DNA of 64,000 bases from Geomobilibacter sp964432205 (GCA_964432205.1 CAYSMK010000020.1:1-64000); one strand, 5' to 3'. Shown: positions 1-8,299, counted from the stretch's first letter. The notes: generated from the letters alone by a model not told the origin. Made by a program: numbers and translations.

Positions 1-146
1 TACTCCTCACCTTCATGTTCCTCTGGAACATGATCGGGGCGCTCATCCTCATCCCCGCCCTCTCCCACTTCTTTCTCAGGAATGTCCATGACGAGGTGGA
101 GGAGACCGTGACGGAGAGTGTTGCAGAACCAGCGCAAGCAGCATAG
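1..146 (+). CDS. C-terminal end of an RND/MMPL-family transporter (partial)
   Basis: An open frame enters from the left edge (codons from base 3) and stops with TAG at 144-146. The 47 visible residues contain a hydrophobic helix (FMFLWNMIGALILIPALSHF) followed by an acidic cytoplasmic tail. This is how the last membrane helix of MMPL/RND exporters ends, and it resembles the end of the full RND protein at 37742-40132. Only the tail is visible, so substrate and length cannot be judged. It lies 50 bases upstream of butyrate kinase on the same strand and may be the last gene of a preceding envelope cluster. Confidence 0.6.
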   Translation, partial: LLTFMFLWNMIGALILIPALSHFFLRNVHDEVEETVTESVAEPAQAA

Positions 147-196
147 CAACTGACAAAATCCGGAAGCGGCCCAGAGAAACCGAGAGCGGAGGCACC

Positions 197-1315
197 ATGG
201 ACAATGGCAAAACAATACTGATCATCAATCCCGGCTCAACGTCGACCAAAATCGGCATATTTTCCGACGGAGAAATGAAGGTTAACGAATCGGTCAAACA
301 TGACGACGCGGAGTTGAGGAAGTTTCCGACCATCTGGGATCAATACGATTTCAGAAGAAATGCAATTTTCAAGGTCCTGAAGGACAACGCGCTCTCCATG
401 GGGGAGATGGATGCCATCGCCTGCCGCGGCGGCAACGTCAAACCACTCCCCGGCGGCATCTACAGGATATGTCCGAAGATGATCAAGGACATGAAAAGCG
501 GCATCTACGGCGGGCACCCGATCAATGTCGGGGGGCTGGTGGCCTTCGACCTGGGAAACCAGTTCAACATCCCGGTGCTGACCGCCGACCCGCCCATGAC
601 CGATGAACTCTGCAGTTCGGCCAGATATGCCGGCATACCGCAGATCACCAGGCAGAGCAGCTTCCACGCCCTGAACCAGAAGGCCACGGCCCGCAAGATT
701 GCGGCGGAACTGGGCAAGAAGTACGACGAGGTCAACCTGATCGTCACCCATCTGGGGGGGGGTATCTCGGTGGGCGCCCACCAAAAAGGAAAGATCATCG
801 ACGTCAACAACGCCCTGGACGGGGACGGTCCCTTTTCCCCGGAACGGGCCGGGTCGCTCCCGGCCGGCGACCTGGTCAAGCTCTGCTTCAGCGGCGAGTA
901 CAGCAAGGCCGAGGTGCTGAAGTTGTTGACCGGCGGCGGCGGACTGTACGCCTACCTGGGCACGACCAACGTGATCGAGATCGAGAAACGGATCGCGGCC
1001 GGGGACCAGCAGGCGGCAGAGGTGTTCGAGGCGATGATCTATCAGGTGGCCAAGGAGATCGGCGCCTGTGCGGCCGTGCTCGAAGGAGAGGTGGACGCCA
1101 TTGCGCTCACCGGGAGTCTGGTCTACTCCCAGCGGCTCCTGGACAGCCTGAAGAAAAAGATCTCCTTCATCGCCCCGGTGTACCTGAATCCGGGCGAGAA
1201 CGAGATGGAAGCACTGGCCGATGCGGCGATGCGCTACTTCAACAAGGAAGAAGAATTGTCAATTTATCAAGGAACGGAAGACGAAGCGGACGAGGCACGC
1301 TGCACCGCGGCGTGA
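197..1315 (+). CDS. buk: Butyrate kinase
   Basis: Acetate/butyrate kinase family (ASKHA fold), 372 residues against about 355 usual for butyrate kinase; the extra is a short charged C-terminal tail. The N-terminal phosphate motif NPGSTSTK is at residues 11-18 and the glycine-rich HLGGGISVGAH motif lies mid-protein. The family interconverts butyryl-phosphate (or a branched/aromatic acyl phosphate) plus ADP with the acid plus ATP, so it can harvest ATP at the end of a CoA-ester pathway. No phosphotransbutyrylase is visible beside it. The start is ATG after a GGAGG site. The SDR gene follows 34 bases downstream, probably in the same transcript. The family is clear; the substrate is not. Confidence 0.88.
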   Translation: MDNGKTILIINPGSTSTKIGIFSDGEMKVNESVKHDDAELRKFPTIWDQYDFRRNAIFKVLKDNALSMGEMDAIACRGGNVKPLPGGIYRICPKMIKDMKSGIYGGHPINVGGLVAFDLGNQFNIPVLTADPPMTDELCSSARYAGIPQITRQSSFHALNQKATARKIAAELGKKYDEVNLIVTHLGGGISVGAHQKGKIIDVNNALDGDGPFSPERAGSLPAGDLVKLCFSGEYSKAEVLKLLTGGGGLYAYLGTTNVIEIEKRIAAGDQQAAEVFEAMIYQVAKEIGACAAVLEGEVDAIALTGSLVYSQRLLDSLKKKISFIAPVYLNPGENEMEALADAAMRYFNKEEELSIYQGTEDEADEARCTAA

Positions 1316-1349
1316 ATCCAAACACATACCAACAAAAGGAGACAATGAC

Positions 1350-2117
1350 ATGGGAAGACTTACGGGAAAAGTAGCAATCATCACCGGCGCGGCACAGGGT
1401 ATCGGCGCGGCATATGCGGTAGGACTGGCAAAGGAAGGGGCCAAGATCGTCATTGCCGACGTGCTGGACGGCCAGAAGGCGGTGGAAGCGGTCAAGGCAG
1501 CCGGCAGCGACGCGATCTTCGTCAAAACCGACGTCAGCAGCCAGGCACAGTGCGACGCCATGGCCAAGGCCGCGGTCGACATGTTCGGCTCCATCGACAT
1601 CCTGCTCAACAATGCCGCCATCTTCGGCAGCATCGTGCTGAAGCCGTTCATGGAGTGCAGTTCCGAAGAGTTCATGAAAGTTTTGGAGATCAACGTTCTG
1701 GGCCAGTTCCACTGCATGAAGGCGGTCTTCCCCCACATGAAGGCCAAAGGGGGAAAGATCATCAACATCGGCTCCTCCTCCATCAACGAAGGAGTGCCGG
1801 GGATGCCGCACTACGTGGCCTCCAAAGGGGCCATCATGGCGTTGACCCGCTCCATGGCGCGGGAGATGGGGGATTTCAAGATCAACGTGAACACCATTGC
1901 CCCGGGCTTCACCCACTCGGAGGGCGGCAACAACTTCGACAGGATCAAGCAACTGGATCTGCCGCCCCTGGAAGAGCTCCAGCTCCAGGCCCGCTGCATC
2001 AAGCGGGAGGCGGTGCCGGAAGACCTGATCGGCCTGGCCCTGTTCCTCGCCACCGACGACAGCGCCTTCATCACCGGGCAGATGATCGTCCACGACGGTG
2101 GTTTGTCGTTTCACTGA
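1350..2117 (+). CDS. Short-chain dehydrogenase/reductase (SDR), NAD(P)-dependent
   Basis: Classical SDR of 255 residues. It has the cofactor motif GAAQGIG (residues 13-19), NNAA at 87-90, and the catalytic tetrad Asn114, Ser in GSSS at 141-144, Tyr155 and Lys159 (YVASK). The ATG at 1350 is chosen because AAAAGGA sits just upstream; a longer frame exists, but its extra 43 residues overlap butyrate kinase and look non-coding. An alcohol/ketone or 3-hydroxyacyl oxidoreductase role is likely; the substrate cannot be told from sequence. It lies between butyrate kinase and an AOR-family enzyme, which fits a role in alcohol or aldehyde interconversion. Confidence 0.85.
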   Translation: MGRLTGKVAIITGAAQGIGAAYAVGLAKEGAKIVIADVLDGQKAVEAVKAAGSDAIFVKTDVSSQAQCDAMAKAAVDMFGSIDILLNNAAIFGSIVLKPFMECSSEEFMKVLEINVLGQFHCMKAVFPHMKAKGGKIINIGSSSINEGVPGMPHYVASKGAIMALTRSMAREMGDFKINVNTIAPGFTHSEGGNNFDRIKQLDLPPLEELQLQARCIKREAVPEDLIGLALFLATDDSAFITGQMIVHDGGLSFH

Positions 2118-2282
2118 CATCCATCCGGACAGAGCTTTCTATCCGGGCTGAAAACCATATCACCAATGCCTCCGAGCCTTGCAGCCTAAAGGGAGCAATC
2201 CCCATGGCTGCGAGGCCATTGGGTTCCGTCGGAAACGGCGGGACCTCCCTTTTGAAAAGGAGACCAGCGACGGCGCTTAACC

Positions 2283-2416
2283 CCAAAAAAACAGCTCAAC
2301 ACGGAGACACAGAGGCCACGGAGAAGACCAATGTTCACGGTGAAGCACTCTTCTCGAAACAAATTAGTAATTGCTCTGTGTTCTCTGTGGCTCTGTGTTT
2401 CAATTGCCTGCTTTTA
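2283..2416. repeat. Palindromic intergenic repeat, copy 1 (CACAGAGACACAGAG family)
   Basis: Imperfect inverted repeat in the 327-base gap between the SDR and AOR genes. The left arm (about 2293-2325) carries CAACACGGAGACACAGAGG; the right arm (about 2371-2405) reads the reverse complement with CTCTGTGTTTC. The same sequence occurs in opposite arms at 47476-47650. This is the pattern of a non-coding, MITE-like interspersed element. No reading frame is seen inside. The rest of the gap (2118-2282) holds nothing I can identify. Confidence 0.7.
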
Positions 2417-2444
2417 GGGTCCAACTGGAAGGGAGAGGTAAACC

Positions 2445-4175
2445 ATGAACAAAATATTGCGTGTGAATATGTCGGACCTGAGCACCCGCACCGAAGGGGT
2501 GCCAAAGGAGTGGGCCGGTCTCGGCGGCCGGGCGCTTACCTCCACCATCGTTGCCAAGGAGGTCATTCCCACCTGTCACCCTCTGGGTGAAAACAACCGG
2601 CTGGTCTTCGCGCCCGGTATGCTGAGCGGCACCGCTGCCGCCAATACCGGCCGTTTTTCCGCCGGCGCCAAGAGCCCGCTGACCGGCACCATCAAGGAAA
2701 GCAACGCCGGCGGTCTCGCGGCCCAGCAGTTCGCCCGCCTCGGCATCAAGGCGCTGATCATCGAGGGACTGCCAAAGGAAGAGAAGTGGTACTCCCTCCA
2801 CGTCAACCAGGACGGGGTGTCGATCGCCGAGGAGACCGAGCTGATCGGCAAGGGAAACTTCGCCGTCGTGGAAACCCTGGAGGCACGGCTCGGCAAGAAG
2901 ACCGGCGTCATCACCATCGGCCCGGCCGGGGAGATGCGGATGCTCAGCGCCAACATCTCCGTCAAGGATTCCGACAGCAAGCTCCGCAGCCACGGCCGAG
3001 GCGGTCTGGGCGCGGTGATGGGCTCGAAGAGGATCAAGTTCATCTCCATCGACGACTCCAAAGCCCCCGGCGTCCCACTGGTCGATGCCGAAAAGTTCAA
3101 GACAGCGGCCCGCGCCTTTGCCAAGGCGGTCATCGAGCACCCGGCCACTGGCGAGGGTCTGCCGACCTACGGCACGGCGGAGATGGTGAACATCGTCAAT
3201 GCCGCCGGCGGCCTGCCGACCCGCAACTTCACTTTTGGCCAGTTCGAAAAGCATGAAGAGATCTCTGGCGAGACCCTGCGCGAAACGATCATCGCCCGGG
3301 GCGGCAAGCCCAAGCACGGCTGCCAGCCGGGCTGTATCATCCAGTGCTCCCAGGTCTACCACGACAAGGATGGCAACTACGTCACCTCCGGCTTCGAATA
3401 CGAAACCATCGAGACCCTCGGGGCCAACGCCTGCATCGGCAACCTGGACGACATAGCCGCCGCCGACTACATCATGGACGACATCGGAGTCGACTCCATC
3501 GAGACCTCGGTCGCCTTTGGCGTGGCCATGGAAGGGGGCGTGCTCCCCTTCGGCGACGGCGAGGGAGTGTTGCGCATTCTCAAGGAAGACATCGGCACCG
3601 GCACGCCGCTGGGGCGGATCATCGGCAACGGCGCCGGCCACGTCGGCAGAACCTTCGGCGTCACCCGGGTGCCGGTGGTCAAGAACCAGGCCATCCCGGC
3701 CTACGATCCCCGCTCGATCAAGGGGATCGGCATCACCTACGCCACCAGCACCATGGGCGCCGACCACACCTCAGGCTACGCAGTCGGCACCAACCTGATG
3801 GGAGTTGGCGGCGGAGTGGTGGATCCGCTCAAGAAGGACGGCCAGGTGGAGCTTTCCCGGCATCTCCAGATCATCACGGTCATGCTCGACACCCTCGGAC
3901 TCTGTCTCTTTGTCGGATTCCCGGCAGCGGACATGCCCACCTGCGTGCCGGCCCTTATGGACATGCTCAACGCCCGTTTCGGCACCGACCTGACCCCGGA
4001 ATGGATCGGCGGCCTCGGCGTCAACACCCTGAAGACCGAGCGTGCCTTCAATATCGCGGCCGGTTTCACCAACAAGGACGATCGCCTGCCCGAATTCTTC
4101 CGGGAGCCGGTGGCACCGCACAACGCGGTCTGGGACTTCACCGATGAGGAGATCGACGCGTTCTGGGATTTCTGA
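2445..4175 (+). CDS. AOR-family tungsten oxidoreductase (aldehyde:ferredoxin oxidoreductase-like)
   Basis: 576 residues, a normal length for the AOR family. The N-terminal beta domain (about 1-200) carries the cofactor-binding pattern. A cubane ligand set C293-x3-C297-x3-C301 is followed by a late cysteine in DTLGLC near residue 485, the usual 3+1 arrangement for one [4Fe-4S] cluster. The family uses a tungsto-bis-pyranopterin to oxidise aldehydes to acids with ferredoxin, or the reverse. It is only distantly like the BamB-like protein at 47661-49601, so it is probably a true aldehyde oxidoreductase or YdhV-like member. A MoaD-like gene and tatA follow. ATG start after GGGAGAGG. Confidence 0.85.
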   Translation: MNKILRVNMSDLSTRTEGVPKEWAGLGGRALTSTIVAKEVIPTCHPLGENNRLVFAPGMLSGTAAANTGRFSAGAKSPLTGTIKESNAGGLAAQQFARLGIKALIIEGLPKEEKWYSLHVNQDGVSIAEETELIGKGNFAVVETLEARLGKKTGVITIGPAGEMRMLSANISVKDSDSKLRSHGRGGLGAVMGSKRIKFISIDDSKAPGVPLVDAEKFKTAARAFAKAVIEHPATGEGLPTYGTAEMVNIVNAAGGLPTRNFTFGQFEKHEEISGETLRETIIARGGKPKHGCQPGCIIQCSQVYHDKDGNYVTSGFEYETIETLGANACIGNLDDIAAADYIMDDIGVDSIETSVAFGVAMEGGVLPFGDGEGVLRILKEDIGTGTPLGRIIGNGAGHVGRTFGVTRVPVVKNQAIPAYDPRSIKGIGITYATSTMGADHTSGYAVGTNLMGVGGGVVDPLKKDGQVELSRHLQIITVMLDTLGLCLFVGFPAADMPTCVPALMDMLNARFGTDLTPEWIGGLGVNTLKTERAFNIAAGFTNKDDRLPEFFREPVAPHNAVWDFTDEEIDAFWDF

Positions 4176-4195
4176 CCATCTGCATCTCCCCGGCT

Positions 4196-4288
4196 ACATC
4201 CCCCCTCCTGACCTCCCCCCGCTGGGGGGAGGAAATGGTTGCTCCCTCCCCGGGAGGGGGAGGGTTGGGGAGGGGGGTCGGTAAATTG
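4196..4288. repeat. GC-rich palindromic intergenic element
   Basis: C-tracts on the left (CCCCCCTCCTGACCTCCCCC) are mirrored by G-tracts on the right (GGGGGAGGGTTGGGGAGGGG), with smaller internal hairpins. It fills the gap between the AOR gene and the MoaD-like gene. The look is that of a dispersed palindromic repeat, although no second copy is present here. The transcript would form a very strong hairpin and could set the ratio between AOR and the genes after it. Confidence 0.55.
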
Positions 4289-4314
4289 ATTCTGTACAAA
4301 GCGAGGGACGTTCT

Positions 4315-4539
4315 ATGAAGCTTACCATCCAGCTGTTTGCCACCTTCAGGAATGGCCGCTTCAAGCAAGAACAGAAGGAGTTTGCGGACGGCATCACCCT
4401 TGGGCAGGTAGTTGCCGAGCTCGGCATCGCCGAAAGCGAGGTCGGCATGGCGCTGGTCAACGGGCGACATGCCTCCATGGGGCAAGGATTGGACGATGGC
4501 CATCTCCTCGCCCTCTTCCCGCTCCTCGGCGGAGGATGA
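4315..4539 (+). CDS. MoaD/ThiS-like small ubiquitin-fold protein
   Basis: 74 residues, beta-grasp type. It ends in Gly-Gly-Gly, the C-terminal signature that is adenylated and thiocarboxylated in MoaD and ThiS. Such proteins give the dithiolene sulfur during molybdopterin synthesis. Small MoaD-like genes beside AOR-type enzymes are common and are thought to serve the tungstopterin cofactor. Context (AOR upstream, tatA downstream) supports a role in cofactor supply. It could also be a specialised sulfur carrier. No MoaE is present in the window. Confidence 0.75.
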   Translation: MKLTIQLFATFRNGRFKQEQKEFADGITLGQVVAELGIAESEVGMALVNGRHASMGQGLDDGHLLALFPLLGGG

Positions 4540-4596
4540 TGGCCGGCAGTCCGCTTCGCACCGCAGGTAACATGGATCGGAAAAGGGAGGTACTAG

Positions 4597-4770
4597 ATGT
4601 TCGGAATTGGCATGCCGGAACTGGTCGTCATCCTGGTCATCATGCTGGTTGTCGTTGGGCCGACAAAGCTCCCCCAGCTCGGCGCATCGCTGGGAGGCGC
4701 CATCAGGGGATTCAGGAAAGCAGCGAATGGAGAGCCGACGGTGATCGACCAGAAGCGCACGGAGCACTAA
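4597..4770 (+). CDS. tatA: TatA-family twin-arginine translocase subunit
   Basis: 57 residues. The start is the typical TatA/TatE pattern MFGIGMPELVVILVIMLVVV, a single N-terminal membrane helix, then a hinge with GPTKLPQLG and an amphipathic helix with GGAIRGFRKA. ATG at 4597 is preceded by AAAGGGAGG. TatA forms the pore through which folded, cofactor-loaded proteins leave the cytoplasm. No TatB, TatC or twin-arginine substrate is visible nearby, so it is an orphan copy. The AOR and molybdoenzyme subunits here lack clear Tat signals, which makes its partner unknown. Confidence 0.85.
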   Translation: MFGIGMPELVVILVIMLVVVGPTKLPQLGASLGGAIRGFRKAANGEPTVIDQKRTEH

Positions 4771-4771
4771 A

Positions 4772-4969
4772 CCTAAATCCGGCAGTTGAACGGGGTCCGG
4801 AGAGAGCGACTTCCCCCGAAGCGTTGTGGCTCTAGGCGAAATGGAGTGTCAAACAGCCGGACTGTTTGAACCCGCAGGGTGAGTTTCCGGCTGTAGCGTA
4901 ATGAGCCGTAGAGCCGCAGCTGAAGGGGGAGCGGAGCGAACGAGGACTCCTTCAACTGCCGAATCTAGG
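4772..4969. repeat. 198-bp element bounded by 19-bp inverted repeats
   Basis: The left arm CCTAAATCCGGCAGTTGAA (4772-4790) matches the reverse complement of the right arm (4951-4969) at 17 of 19 positions. The inside is GC-rich with further small hairpins (for example the CCGGACT...AGTTTCCGG type at about 4857-4893) and has no convincing reading frame. It occupies the whole gap between tatA and the MFS gene. The structure suggests a MITE or an old insertion remnant. No target duplication is obvious and no second copy is in the window. Confidence 0.55.
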
Positions 4970-4992
4970 CTAAAACCATAGCGAGGTGATAC

Positions 4993-6246
4993 ATGGCACA
5001 GGTCGAAAAGCACACCGGGTACCGGTGGCTCGTATTGTTGGCGGGATGCATGGCTATTTGTTCGATATACGTGGACATGATCGCGTATGCCCCCATACTG
5101 GGTGAGGTTGCCGGCAAGCTGAATATTGAGCTCGGTGCCGCCACCAATCTCATGATGGGTTTTGTACTGTCAGTCGCATGTGTGCTGATCTGGGGCGGGG
5201 TCGTCTGCGACAAATTCGGCATAACGGTGGCCATGGTCCTGGGCCTGCTCTGTTCGACCGTGCCCACGGCAATCATTCCCTTGATTGGCGGCAACTTTAC
5301 GGCCGTCATGCTGGCCCGCCTGGTGCAAGGGGCATCGGTCGGGTTCGTATTCGCAACCATCGGTCCGATTCTGGCCCTCTGGTTCCCTCCCAGGGAACAC
5401 GGGATGGCCAGTGGCCTATTGATCGGCTCCATCTCCCTTGGCTGTGCACTGGGCGTTTTCGCATCGCCTGCCATACTTGCCATGACGGGCGGTTGGGAAA
5501 AAACCGTCTTTATCCTGGGGACCCCGGGCTGGGTGGCTATCCTGCTCGTCATGGTGATAACCAGAAAAAGCCCGCCGGCTCTCGGCACACAGGAAGCCCA
5601 GTCTCCATCTGCCCCCCCCCGGGATGAAATGAGTTTCGTGGGTGCCCTCGCCTGCCCCATTACCTGGTTAGGCTCTCTCATTGTCTTCTGCAATGCCTGG
5701 GCGATGTACTGTCTTTACAACCTGGTTCCCCCGTACCTGGCAGCCAATCCACCGATGGGGCTCGGACTCGGAGCGGCAATGTCGGGCAAATTGTCCATTG
5801 CCGTAACCGTTATCGGGCTCTTTGCCACGATATTCGGCGGCATCTTCTTTGACAAGGTCGCAAAAGGGAATTCGAGAGTGGCGGCCATCATCGGCTTCCT
5901 GATCTCCGCCTGCGTCATTGTCATTCTGCTGCCGATGGTGTCGAAGAGCATTGGCGTCCTGGCGCTCTGTCTCTTGATTTCGGGATGGGGAATTCCGTTC
6001 ATGGGCCCATCGCTCAGCGCCTTCATCGCCATGAACTATCCTCCCAGCATTGTCGGCAGAATGATCGGCTGGTGGTTCGGATTCGGCACGTTTGGCGGCG
6101 CCGCCGGCCTGTATCTGGGTGGGATGTCCATCAGCAAGTCAGGGAACTTTTATCTGGCAATCGGCATGATTTCCATCGCCTCCATAGTCGGCGTAGTATT
6201 ATCACTGTTCTTGAAGAATAATCGAAAACTGCCTGCTGCCTGTTAG
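4993..6246 (+). CDS. MFS transporter
   Basis: 417 residues, about 12 hydrophobic helices in two halves, as in major facilitator carriers. The loop between helices 2 and 3 has the GGVVCDKFG variant of the MFS motif A, and the second half has a matching GGIFFDKVAKG. The central cytoplasmic loop is rich in Pro, Ser and charged residues. Its place just before a MarR regulator and a molybdenum hydroxylase suggests uptake or export of an organic acid used by those enzymes; this is an inference. ATG start with GAGGTGAT upstream. A strong terminator follows. Confidence 0.85.
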   Translation: MAQVEKHTGYRWLVLLAGCMAICSIYVDMIAYAPILGEVAGKLNIELGAATNLMMGFVLSVACVLIWGGVVCDKFGITVAMVLGLLCSTVPTAIIPLIGGNFTAVMLARLVQGASVGFVFATIGPILALWFPPREHGMASGLLIGSISLGCALGVFASPAILAMTGGWEKTVFILGTPGWVAILLVMVITRKSPPALGTQEAQSPSAPPRDEMSFVGALACPITWLGSLIVFCNAWAMYCLYNLVPPYLAANPPMGLGLGAAMSGKLSIAVTVIGLFATIFGGIFFDKVAKGNSRVAAIIGFLISACVIVILLPMVSKSIGVLALCLLISGWGIPFMGPSLSAFIAMNYPPSIVGRMIGWWFGFGTFGGAAGLYLGGMSISKSGNFYLAIGMISIASIVGVVLSLFLKNNRKLPAAC

Positions 6247-6275
6247 CTGCCAGGTGCAACGCATGAATCTTTAGG

Positions 6276-6308
6276 ATAAACCACCGGCTATACCGGTGGT
6301 TTATTTTT
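6276..6308 (+). terminator. Rho-independent terminator after the MFS gene
   Basis: A 12-bp perfect stem (ATAAACCACCGG with CCGGTGGTTTAT), a 5-base loop CTATA (6288-6292), then a run of five T at 6304-6308. It ends the MFS transcript and separates it from the MarR unit. Confidence 0.92.
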
Positions 6309-6318
6309 GAATTTGTTA

Positions 6319-6347
6319 TTGACTTCCATAGACAACAACGTTATCTT
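6319..6347 (+). promoter_or_regulatory. Sigma-70-type promoter for the MarR gene
   Basis: TTGACT (6319-6324), a 17-base spacer, and TATCTT (6342-6347) lie just after the terminator. This places the transcript start near 6354, a short distance before the ATG at 6370. Confidence 0.6.
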
Positions 6348-6369
6348 GTACGCAAGAGATCAGGCATAC

Positions 6370-6783
6370 ATGATATCATTCCGCGAAAACATAGTGTTTC
6401 TGATTGCCAAGGCGCACCAGCGTGCCCAGGGCGTCCTGAAAGGACACCTTCAGCCGTTCGGACTGACCCCGATGCAGTGCCTGTTCATGGAATCCCTCTG
6501 GGAAGAGGACGGGCTTTCGGTTGGGGAGATCGGTCGGCGGATTGCCCTGGATACGGCCACCCTGGCAGGCATTCTGGACCGCATGGTTACCGCTGGCTGG
6601 GTCCGGCGCGAGGCCGACCCCTCGGATGGACGGGTTGCACGGGTGTATCTGACGGAAAAGGCTCAAGCCGCCATCACCGATCTGGCCGCTGTCATCGAGC
6701 GGACCAACAACGAATTGCTGACCAATTTTCAGGTGGAAGAAAAGCTGCTGTTCAAACGTTTTCTGCGGGATATCAAGGAATAG
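6370..6783 (+). CDS. MarR-family transcriptional regulator
   Basis: 137 residues with a winged helix-turn-helix: the recognition part is around SVGEIGRRIALDTATLAGIL, and the wing contains DPSDGRVARVYLT, close to the MarR DxRxxR wing motif. Family members are dimers that release DNA when an aromatic acid or similar ligand binds. The ATG at 6370 is preferred over an upstream TTG, because the TTG lies before the predicted promoter -10 box. It sits between an MFS carrier and a molybdenum hydroxylase, so control of either or both is likely. A dyad directly after its stop codon is a candidate binding site. Confidence 0.85.
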   Translation: MISFRENIVFLIAKAHQRAQGVLKGHLQPFGLTPMQCLFMESLWEEDGLSVGEIGRRIALDTATLAGILDRMVTAGWVRREADPSDGRVARVYLTEKAQAAITDLAAVIERTNNELLTNFQVEEKLLFKRFLRDIKE

Positions 6784-6786
6784 TCC

Positions 6787-6803
6787 GCTAAAAAAATTTT
6801 AGC
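6787..6803. promoter_or_regulatory. AT-rich dyad, possible MarR operator
   Basis: GCTAAAA-AAA-TTTTAGC is a perfect 7-bp inverted repeat four bases after the MarR stop and 75 bases before the FAD subunit gene. MarR proteins bind AT-rich palindromes, so it could be the operator of the hydroxylase operon. A weak terminator hairpin is the other reading. Confidence 0.35.
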
Positions 6804-6878
6804 AATATGTGTAGCATACGAGATATTAGTGTACGACAACCGCAGCAGTCGAATCAACGACACTGAAGGAGACGAACC

Positions 6879-7748
6879 ATGTACATGCCCGATTTTGAGT
6901 ATCATGCCCCAGGGACTTTGACCGAGGCCTGTACGCTTCTGGCCGAACTTGGGGAAAAGGCCACAGTGCTGGCCGGGGGAACGGATGTTCTCCACAAGAT
7001 GAAGGTGGGCAAGCTGGCCCCCGAACACCTGGTATCGCTCAAACAGCTGGACGAGCTCCGCCAGATCCGGCACGAGGCCGGCCGCGGCATCGTCGTGGGG
7101 GCGCTTACCAGCCACGGCGCCATCTACACCTCGAAGCTCCTCCAGGAACGCTACCTCTCGCTCCCGATGGCTGCCCACACCATGGCGTCGAACCAGATCT
7201 GCAACATGGGTACCGTCGGGGGAAACATCGTCAACGGCGTTCCTTCCGCCGACCTCCCCCCGATCCTGATTGCCCTCAATGCCAGCATCCGCCTGGTGTC
7301 GGCCAAGGGGGAGCGGACCATGGCGCTGGAAGAGTTCTTCCACGGCGCTGCCGAGACCGTGATCGCCCCGGGAGAGCTCCTTGCCGACATCACCATACCG
7401 GATCAGGCTACGACCGGCAGCACCTACATGAAGTTCGGCCTGCGCCGCTCAGGAGCGCTGGCGGTGGTCGGCGTTGCCGTATCGGTCACTATGGAAGGTG
7501 ACACCCTGCGTGACGCCCGGATTGTCCTGGCATCGGCCGCGCCGACCGTGATGCGGGCCCGTGAGGCCGAGGAGCACCTGCGGGGCAAAAAGATCAGCGA
7601 CGAACTGCTGGCGGAAGCCGGTGCCATGGCTGCCGCGGCAAGCCGTCCCCGGGACAGCATCCGCGGCTCTGCCGAATACCGCAGGAACCTGGTGGAGGTG
7701 CTCACGAAACGCGCCCTTCGCAAGGCAATCGACGAAGGCCACGTGTAA
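6879..7748 (+). CDS. Molybdenum hydroxylase, FAD-binding medium subunit (xanthine dehydrogenase family), set 1
   Basis: 289 residues, the usual size of the CoxM/XdhB-type FAD subunit. It shows LAGGTDVLHKM near residues 31-41 and the FAD pyrophosphate motif GTVGGNIVNGVPSADLPP near 110-127. It carries electrons from the 2Fe-2S centres to NAD+, ferredoxin or another acceptor. It lacks the inserted 4Fe-4S loop that marks the 4-hydroxybenzoyl-CoA reductase beta subunit. First gene of a FAD / 2Fe-2S / Mo operon; 13 bases separate it from the next gene. ATG start after GGAGAC. Confidence 0.9.
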   Translation: MYMPDFEYHAPGTLTEACTLLAELGEKATVLAGGTDVLHKMKVGKLAPEHLVSLKQLDELRQIRHEAGRGIVVGALTSHGAIYTSKLLQERYLSLPMAAHTMASNQICNMGTVGGNIVNGVPSADLPPILIALNASIRLVSAKGERTMALEEFFHGAAETVIAPGELLADITIPDQATTGSTYMKFGLRRSGALAVVGVAVSVTMEGDTLRDARIVLASAAPTVMRAREAEEHLRGKKISDELLAEAGAMAAAASRPRDSIRGSAEYRRNLVEVLTKRALRKAIDEGHV

Positions 7749-7761
7749 GGAGGCAAAGGAT

Positions 7762-8277
7762 ATGTCACAGGTTATAACCGACAAGAACGGGGTGAAACGG
7801 TACCTGATCACCCTCAACGTAAATGGCGACACGCGGACTGTCCTGGTCAAGGGGAATGCCATCCTGACCAACGTACTGCGCGACGAATTAGACCTCACCG
7901 GCACAAAGAAGGGATGCGAGCTGGGTGACTGCGGCTCCTGCACCGTGCTCCTGGACGGCAAGCCGGTAGACTCATGCCTGATCCTGGCCGTAGAGGTCGA
8001 TGGCCGGGAAATCACGACCATCGAAGGGGTCGCCGCCAACGGCAAGCTCGACGCCATTCAGGAATCAATGATCAACCACGCCGCCGTACAGTGCGGCTAC
8101 TGCACCCCCGGCATGGTGCTCTCGGCCAAGGCCCTCCTGACCCGTAACCCCCATCCCACCGAACCGGAGGTACGGGAAGCCATTGCCGGCAACCTCTGCC
8201 GCTGCACGGGATACGTCCATATTGTCGAAGCCGTTCTGGCCGCTGCCGAGGGACGGACAACCCCGGCCGATCACTAA
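7762..8277 (+). CDS. Molybdenum hydroxylase, 2Fe-2S small subunit, set 1
   Basis: 171 residues. The N-terminal plant-type 2Fe-2S domain carries CELGDCGSCTV and a later cysteine in DSCL. The C-terminal helical domain carries CGYCTPGM and CRCTGY, the ligands of the second 2Fe-2S centre. All eight expected cysteines are present. It passes electrons from the molybdenum site to FAD. The start at 7762 follows AAGGAGG with good spacing; a longer frame overlaps the FAD subunit gene and is not coding. The Mo subunit follows 22 bases later. Confidence 0.92.
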   Translation: MSQVITDKNGVKRYLITLNVNGDTRTVLVKGNAILTNVLRDELDLTGTKKGCELGDCGSCTVLLDGKPVDSCLILAVEVDGREITTIEGVAANGKLDAIQESMINHAAVQCGYCTPGMVLSAKALLTRNPHPTEPEVREAIAGNLCRCTGYVHIVEAVLAAAEGRTTPADH

Positions 8278-8299
8278 CAGGCTGCGAAGGAGAATCCAG

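Noticed and set aside
6815..6835. CATAC-N11-GTACG as a MarR operator
   Set aside because: Symmetry is too weak; the nearby GCTAAAA-N3-TTTTAGC dyad is a better candidate.
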